Assembly: GCF_026230105.1 (NCBI RefSeq)
Contig: NC_079485.1
Span: 23,479,572-23,543,571, forward strand
Length of the DNA: 64,000 nt
Source: Diorhabda sublineata
Lineage: Eukaryota > Arthropoda > Insecta > Coleoptera > Chrysomelidae
Reading direction: 5' to 3'
Part shown: positions 57,110-64,000 of the stretch, piece by piece
Position numbering within the stretch: the stretch's first letter is position 1
Layout: every line of letters begins with the position of its first letter
Translations under genes and position numbers: made by a program
The notes under the pieces: model-generated
Told to the model about the DNA's origin: nothing
Database searches by the model: none
What the model saw: only the letters and a program-made list of their open reading frames with translations

Positions 57110-57946
57110 AGTGCGATGAATATGAAATTCGTGTATTAGAAACAAAAGTTTAAAGCAGCCGTGGCATCAAAGTAAATAAATGAAATTGAAGGAGAAGGTA
57201 CAGTTAATGAGCGAATGGCACAGCATTGATTTGATCGATTTGAGATAGTTCGCGCTCAGGTCGTCCACCTGCATGGGATATTGAGATTACAAGGGGACAA
57301 GTAGAAAACCAATCTAGTACCAGCACTCGCCGATTATCGGTCTCCTCTGGACCTGAAGTTACCATACAACGCCATTTAGAACCATTAGGCAAGATCTATA
57401 AAAGTTGTCAAGTAGAGATTTATATCAAAAACCAATCATAGAAAATTAATGGTTAGACAAAGAACAATCACAAGAGCCCATCGCGAAGAGAACCTTATTC
57501 GAGAGAAAAGTCTCGTTGTGTGTCCGGTGGACTTATGAAAGTTTATTATCATTTCAGAGGGTCGAGATGTCGACGCCGAGTTATATAATGGACAGCTAAT
57601 GTGAATGTATGAGGTTTTAATAGAGAAGTATCCAGTTAGTTAACCAAATGCGAGTTCTCTTGAAAGGAGACAATGGTAAGCCGCATACTGCATCCTGCAT
57701 CAAGCATTTAGTCCGAATCTTGCATCGTCAAACAACTATTTGTTCAGATCCATTGCGACATTATTGCTTGGAAAAGAATTTGAATACAAAGAAAATGTTG
57801 ATAATGTAGTGCGAGAATTTTTTGCATCTAAGTCTAAAGTGAGTTTTATCAAGGTTTCAAAGATCTTGCTGAATGTTGGGTTGAATCCACAGAATACGAT
57901 GGGCCATACTTGTTATATTAACGCTTATTATTTACGAGTCACTCTC
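57110..57946 (+). pseudogene. Mariner element, CAGGGTGT-end lineage, 3' end present
   Basis: The plus strand reads DEYEIRVLETK at the N-terminus, then after shifts SRSGRPPAWDIEIT, ENQSSTSTRRLSVSSGPEVT and IQRHLEPLGKIYKSC. The catalytic middle is in several frames with stops, and the DNAKPH block is reduced to an MVSRILH trace. The end reads RSIATLLLGKEFEYKENVDN and VVREFFASKSKV, as in relatives. At 57921-57946 the sequence TTATTTACGAGTCACTCTC before TA mirrors the lineage's terminal repeat. The 5' repeat was not found. It is one of three copies of the lineage in this window. Confidence 0.85.
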
Positions 57947-58013
57947 TATGTTGAATATTTTCGTGTTTCAGTCCGTAGAAACAAATTATCAACTTTGAAG
58001 CAAAATACCTTAA

Positions 58014-58322
58014 ATGTTTTGCCATATTGCTAGGATATTACTTCAACTGCATGCTACTAAAAATGTTACTCAATGTGTTATGGTGTCTCAAGCTTCCAAA
58101 GACGTACTTACTTCCCGCTCGCTACAAGAAATATGTAGCGATTTCCGTTCTCGCTCGGATGGACGTGAAGTTAGTGTGTTATCCAATTATTTATTGGAAA
58201 TCGAAGATATTTTTCCCTTCTTTTTTCGATATTATAGAATTAGTTACACTATTTTTGTGTTTATGCCAATATCATTAAGTTTAAAATCGTTGTTTATGTC
58301 ACTGAATAGAGCTCTTGGGTAA
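58014..58322 (+). CDS. Unrecognised 102-codon open frame
   Basis: An ATG-started frame follows TTGCCATATTGCTAG, which could serve as a splice acceptor at 58033. Residues 15-65 are polar and serine-rich (VSQASKDVLTSRSLQEICSD, FRSRSDGREVSVLSNYLLEI), and the end is hydrophobic. The polar part has better codon variety than nearby chance frames. I do not recognise a family. It lies 66 bases past the end of a mariner. It could be a host exon or chance. Confidence 0.25.
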   Translation: MFCHIARILLQLHATKNVTQCVMVSQASKDVLTSRSLQEICSDFRSRSDGREVSVLSNYLLEIEDIFPFFFRYYRISYTIFVFMPISLSLKSLFMSLNRALG

Positions 58323-58324
58323 TA

Positions 58325-61300
58325 ACTTTGTTCAAGAATTTATTTTAGTTGAAATTCTCTATATCTGTAAGGTAACATAAACACACTACGAAGATGGTGA
58401 CGCTCATAATATTTTTCATAAAAAACCATTTCATCCATAAAAATATTTTTCAATCGGATAATTTCAAATGATATAATTCATTGAGCCAAAATGAAACATG
58501 TAAAAACCTGATTCCATTGATCTTTCCTTAATTAAAAAAAATTCATAAATATAACACTTCTTAGAACTATTGTACCACTACTCTATTTCTCCGATACTAT
58601 ACTTGTTGCATATTTTCTATCGATTTGAGAATTTGATAGAAATATTGACCTTCAATATTTCTATCTTTTTCTCCTTTTCAAACCATCAATAAACGTATTC
58701 ACCTTATTTTATAATGAATTTCATAACGATATATGTATTGGGGTACTTCAAAATAATTTTTCTTGCCCTCTCAAATGTATTTGATGTAAAAATATCCTCA
58801 CAAAACATGTGCTCTATAGCTCAACTCTAAGGGGTCGCTTTTTATTTTAGTTTACCATTTAATTAACATGGGAAAAAACTATTTCTTTTAATTTGGAAGT
58901 ACACATCATTTATGCAAATTTTTTACTAAAAACCATATTATATTCCAAAAATTCAGTCTTCGATCTTTACAAAACAGTAATGCCAAGTACGATTATCTTT
59001 CAAAAAAGACTAGTTACAGCCAGTCAAATTTAGTGAATTTTGAAATTTGAAGAAATAACCTAAATCTTAATTCACTAGTGTTTATTAAAACTTTTGAATT
59101 GGCAGACATTATGAAAATAGTATGTCTATTAGAAGTTTTTCATTCTATGTTTAAACGTTTAGGTTGAGTTTAGTTAAAAAACATATCGAACAAATTTTAA
59201 AGTCGAGTTGTATGTGTATGTTCTTTTATTTTTTGATTTTCTGTTTTTTTCTATTTAATCATTATCTCCTTCTCTCGATAAATTTTTATTATTTGAGTGA
59301 AAACGTTACTTATATGGTTGATACAATGAAATACCAGTAGGAATATGGAATACCTATCGAATTGTGAGATAAGAAAATATGTTTTTGTAGAAAAATGATT
59401 GCAACACATTTCTTATACTCAATGATTTTCATTAAACAAATTTTTAAATGAAACACCAAGCAAATTCATTTTTGGGATAATTTTAATGATAACAATCAAA
59501 AGTACTGAAAGATATAAAGAGAATACATAACAAATTTCAGATGTGTGTCATTAACGATTTGACAACTGTACCGTATTATCTAGATTACATAAGTGCTACC
59601 ACTACATACTGCCAACCATTTTGACATATGAACTCCATGCACATTCGGTACTGACTAATATGATGGATGGAAAAAAATTTCTTCTTCAAAATTTAGCCAT
59701 ATTTCAATGGCTGTAACTAGGCTTCTTTTGAAGTTAATCTCATTCTACTTAGAGTTTTGTATAACTCAAGAGCTCATTTTTGAGCATATAATATGTGTTT
59801 CCATTAATGTAATGGGAAACTGAAATAAACAAGCAAAAACGTCGTCGTACTCTCGGCGGCACAAGAGATTAGCTCATTTTTTACTGTTAACATCAAATAT
59901 TAACAAAAATCTTAATTTATGAAAGGAATTTCCCATAAAAAATGAAACACGAAAAATATCAATATTTTAGTTTATGAAATGAAAATGGCAAGAATTGACT
60001 TCCATTGAATCCAATTGACGACTATTTGATCTTGATCGATGACTTATGATGTCTACTGATATCGGTTCGAGTCAATTCATGTGATTTGAGGTTATTTGGC
60101 TAATGGAACACCTTTTGATTGATTCAATTAATTTTTTTGTTATATTGCCCAAATTTCTTTCGTCTTGGCACATCTACAGCGGTGCAGGAATTAAATACAA
60201 AAAACCAGAGCTCGCTACATGTGACGAGATGTCGCTGCTGCAGACAGACGTACAGAAAAACGCTAGTCATATCGCATTTTCACAAGCGACCCTAAGAATA
60301 GAGCCCATATTTTTTTAAGATTTTTCTACATCACATAGAAACATTTGAGAACATAAGAGTCAGAAAAAAATAAACATTTCTCTTCAACAAACGAAAAAGA
60401 ATATTTTTGACATCAAGATCTCACTTTGGTGTTTATTATAATATTACACAACATTATGATATTTACAACTTTGTTTCATGAATAAATAGATTAACCACTT
60501 CAATATGAAAGTAGAATCTGCTTATTACAATTACTTAATCCCTCAAAGTGAGTAGATTAAACTTTCAATTTTATTTCTCAAATTTAACTAGAGATTTTTC
60601 GTTATTTCAGTTTATTGAATACCATCGATATTTTTTAATATTTCTGATACATTATAAAGGAATTAAATTGATATCCTATTGATAATTTTATTTCATGAAA
60701 TTTCTTTGAACACTAAACTCGACACCTTTCAGTGGTTATATCTGGGCTGAGGAAAAAGTATAGCAGAACGTCACAACGATTGCTTCCCATGAATTCGAAA
60801 TCAACTTATACATCAGAGTTTCTTGGAAAATAGCCATAAGTTTTTAAAATACCTGAGAAAATGGAGATTAGTGAAGCGCCCTGAAAACTACATGTTTATA
60901 TACTTAAAATTATAGGGTTTCGGTTATTTAAATGCCTTCAAAATAAAGTGAAATCCAACGAGGGTTGCATTCAAATTGATGTCCTTATGATAACTTGAAA
61001 AACTCCACAATATTATATATTTCCTAAGATGATCTATTAGAGAACACATTCTCCTCACAAGTTTGTTATAAAATGTTATTTTAAACTCAAGAGCTTTGCT
61101 CTATTTTCTTAAGCTGCATATTTTCTCTAAAGAGATATTCGGATGGAAATATTCCATGACCGTTTTAGACAACCTTATTAAACTGTGAAAATCAATAAGC
61201 CAATATGCTTTAAGTATAGTAGAATTATCAACTTCTATGCTGGAATTTATAGCATCTTGTAAAAATTCATTTTTCGATGAATAATTAAGAGCAGGAATTC

Positions 61301-61455
61301 ATCCTTAGGACAAGTTTTGTTTTGTTCTATAATATTCTTATAAGCTTAGTAGAGACTTAATTGCTAAGTCTTTTATTTTTGCTTCAACTCTGTTGAAACA
61401 CTTCTTGTTTCTATGCAGAAATAATTGAAGTAACGTTTACTAATAAATTTCTTTT
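58325..61455. other. AT-rich intergenic or intronic DNA
   Basis: About 3.1 kb without a supported gene. A GC-richer patch at 60160-60300 is open on the plus strand (60103-60318) but unrecognised. No transposon ends were found. Confidence 0.45.
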
Positions 61456-61466
61456 TTTTTGTATAG

Positions 61467-61558
61467 ACCTGTCACAATTATTACAGTTACAAGAAGAAGT
61501 GAGATATTTGGAAAGAGGTACTCGTGGAAATCACACAATCCATACAGTTCATTCAATG
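61467..61558 (+). CDS. Possible small coding exon
   Basis: A T-rich tract and GTATAG at 61451-61466 make a strong splice acceptor. The frame then reads LSQLLQLQEEVRYLERGTRG and remains open to a stop at 61558; an alternative donor (AGAG then GTACTC) lies at 61518. The leucine spacing would suit a short coiled-coil helix. A different frame over the same bases is open to 61731 but looks AT-driven. No partner exon was found. Confidence 0.22.
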
Positions 61559-61739
61559 TAAAGGTAATCTACACGCCTTTATGTCGGAATAATAATGTTA
61601 TAGTAACAACCAATCAAAAGACAAATTGTTTCAGAGGAAAATTTTCTTCATCTCCAATTTTTCTTAGTTCTGCTAGTTATAGAAAAATATTATCTAGTTT
61701 TTCAAATTTTGCCTCCAGATATTTTTTTTAATGCTAGAG

Positions 61740-62795
61740 AAGTTTGAAATTTCTTCAAGATAAATATGAAGATCAAGTATTTGCTGGAACAAAAAAAGTA
61801 GTTTAGCAATCATTTATCATTCGAAACTCTCTTACACATGAAATTTTAGGGGTTGTGATAGTCGGTCGATGTAATTCAATTGAGAACTAGGAACAAACTT
61901 GTCAACCCTCCCCCCCCCCAGAAATAAGAGTGATGTCTTCACATATTTTGAGTTTTCTGTTCTCAAATTGACACCCTGTAGATATTCATTGTATTTATCA
62001 ACAAAAATATTTTGATATGAAATGATGAACATTTTCTTCGTTGATTTCTATTTCCTGAATATTTGTATTATTCTCAAAGACTGGCAAAATTGTTCAAATG
62101 TATTTTTGAATATGTATTAATGTTGAAACGCGCGTTTGCGAGTGTCATTGTGTGTAAAGGTCTCTCAATCAGTGGTATCAGTACAAATCTTGATATACTT
62201 TCAATTTTGTTTTTTAATCTATAATAATTAATCAAACACAAATTCATTCCGTTTCAAATTTTTATTTCGCGAAAATATAAATTCTTATAATCGCGATCCA
62301 TTGTCAGCCTAACAACGTATATACTTATTTTTTATTAAGTTAGAAGCTAAAAATTCGTTAACAGCTTTTGTCAAAGAAAATATTCGTATATTTTTCAGGC
62401 TCATGCTCATTTTCTGTAATTTTTATTCATCCACCCGTGGATATAATTCTGAATAACGATATAAAGATTATAGGCAATAGGCAGATGCTTCTCTGTGCCC
62501 AGCAGGAGTACAATTGAAATCATATCCTTATTGTTATAATATATAACCTGTGCACACAGTGTTTGCCAAGTGGGCGTAGAATCCCAACCACGGTTGTAGT
62601 ATTTGCGAAATCAAGTCTATTACACCCTGACAATTAACTACCTACCCGGATATGCCTTTCAGTGCTAATTGTGAATCTTTAGATATCGAAATGTGATAAT
62701 TTATGAAGATGTTAAAGAATCAAAGTACACAAAGAAAAAGTTTCGTTTTATCGAGATGTCATGAAATTTATGATACAAAAATACCTAATTTATGA
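61740..62795. other. AT-rich, nothing recognised
   Basis: About 1 kb without supported genes. It includes a short C-run near 61910. Confidence 0.45.
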
Positions 62796-62798
62796 ATA

Positions 62799-63325
62799 CA
62801 GGGTAAGTCATGAGAAATATATTTTTAGTTTATGTACAGACAAACAAGGAAAATATTATGAGGCTACTAAAAACTCCTCTCCTTTAGTGAATTACAGGTT
62901 AATTTGTGAAATTGTCCAGAAATTTGATTGACTATAATAATTTTAATTATATATAGTCGCTATTGTAGTTTGATACAGTTTAGCATTTTCTTTAGAATGC
63001 CCGAGAGCATATATCCTTTCCATTGGCTATTTATTTAGTTTGAAAATCGAATATTGCGATCGAAAAATTTTTCTAAAGCCGATCCAGGAATTTCTAAGTT
63101 CAGCTAATACCAGTCAAATGCTTGATGGTAGTGTATTGCATCATGGAAGAGTTTAAAAAATCAAATTAACTACATTCACCCTATCGATAATTCAAATTTA
63201 TGAGTACTTTCAGAAATCAACCTGAAAATTGATAAGGGAGAGAAGTTGACACTTTTTATTAGCCACATAACATCTTTCATGACAGACTCTACAAATGTTA
63301 GCAAAATTCTTCACGACACACCCTG
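62799..63325. mobile_element. Non-autonomous TA-flanked element (MITE), 527 bp
   Basis: The left end CAGGGTAAGTCATGAGAAAT and the right end read inward CAGGGTGTGTCGTGAAGAAT are inverted repeats with a few mismatches, flanked by TA at 62797-62798 and 63326-63327. The interior has no coding frame. The right repeat matches the terminal repeat of the mariner at 54174 at about 17 of 20 positions. It is therefore probably a deletion derivative or MITE once mobilised by that mariner lineage. Confidence 0.8.
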
Positions 63326-63329
63326 TATA

Positions 63330-64000
63330 TAATTCAGCCTTGCAGCGTATAAGCTTTGTTTGTTGAATTTCTCATCTGCGTAACTTCAATCATTTCCATA
63401 AACATGAATAGTTTGTATTAAAAAATGATCGTTATTTACAACGGACCGTAACCTACTGAAATCTAGTTTGGTTCAATTTAACAATAGGAAAACACAATTT
63501 GTCACGAAGTGTAAAGCTTTGAATTAACCGTAATTTCTTATATTTCTGAAAATTCACTGCGACTGTAATTCAAATAGAGTTCATTTTGATAAATCGCACA
63601 CATTCGTATTCATATTGCGTAAATGAATGTATTTTGAATGTATTCCACAAAGTTTGTACAATGCGCATGGAGTACGTACATCTGATAATATGAGGTGCTC
63701 CATCTATGTTATATCTCGAATTTATCCTAACACCTGCTCCATGAAAGTTGATAACGACATCGGTCCTTGTCTCTAAAAAGCAGAGCTTTACCTTAGTGTA
63801 GACAACAAATTAATTTGAACCGTTGAGTTTGATTATTCTCCGTGGAAATAAAGATTTTAAAAATAATTGAAAACGTTTTCTATATATTCTAAAATGAAGT
63901 ATAAAATTCGTAATGCCACATCAATAGACATTAATGATACAACTTGTTGGTATACCGTTATCAATTAATAAATAATTATTGCTACTAGCTTTTACCCGCG
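63330..64000. other. AT-rich, nothing recognised
   Basis: No supported gene to the end of the window. Confidence 0.5.

Overview
The window reads as non-coding nuclear DNA of an arthropod, most likely an insect. It is very AT-rich, lacks any long intact host gene, and is filled with decayed copies of animal transposons: several mariner lineages, Tc1-like and IS630-like elements, a piggyBac-like element, a Penelope-like element and at least eight non-LTR (LINE) fragments. It could be intergenic or one very long intron. I saw no tRNA, rRNA, CRISPR array, LTR retrotransposon or bacterial-type operon. All calls come from reading translations by eye. Edges set by inverted repeats and TA duplications are good to a base or two; other edges are good to tens of bases.

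Layout. 0-7 kb: piggyBac-like remnant (-), a short LINE fragment (+), and a recent tandem duplication of about 0.55 kb whose breakpoint cuts a mariner-like transposase (-). 7.5-13 kb: a LINE (-) split by a second LINE (+), then a 0.65 kb mariner deletion derivative, a complete but dead Tc1 element and a jockey-like LINE fragment, nearly abutting. 15-19 kb: two mariners, a structured GC-rich palindrome that resembles a damaged hammerhead ribozyme, and a GC-rich patch with a good splice donor. 19.5 kb: a small membrane-protein-like exon. 21-31 kb: six DDE transposase relics. 32-33.4 kb: the 3' end of a LINE with a polyadenylation signal and CT tail. 34.8-35.4 kb: a relic of an uncharacterised cysteine-rich protein family. 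38-45 kb: a pile-up of a complete mariner, three LINE fragments and a Penelope-like element with reverse transcriptase and GIY-YIG parts. 47-52.3 kb: a LINE fragment beside a complete Tc1 relic, more Tc1/mariner pieces and a possible chemoreceptor exon. 54-58 kb: two mariners of the lineage also present at 23 kb. 62.8-63.3 kb: a short non-autonomous element whose ends resemble those of that lineage.

Nothing here forms a working pathway. Every transposase or polymerase I could follow has stops, frameshifts, deletions or lost catalytic residues. The useful content is the insertion history, the shared inverted repeats that link non-autonomous to autonomous elements, the ribozyme-like palindrome, and a few open segments (19.5, 37.6, 52.1, 58.1 and 61.5 kb) that could be host exons or relics.
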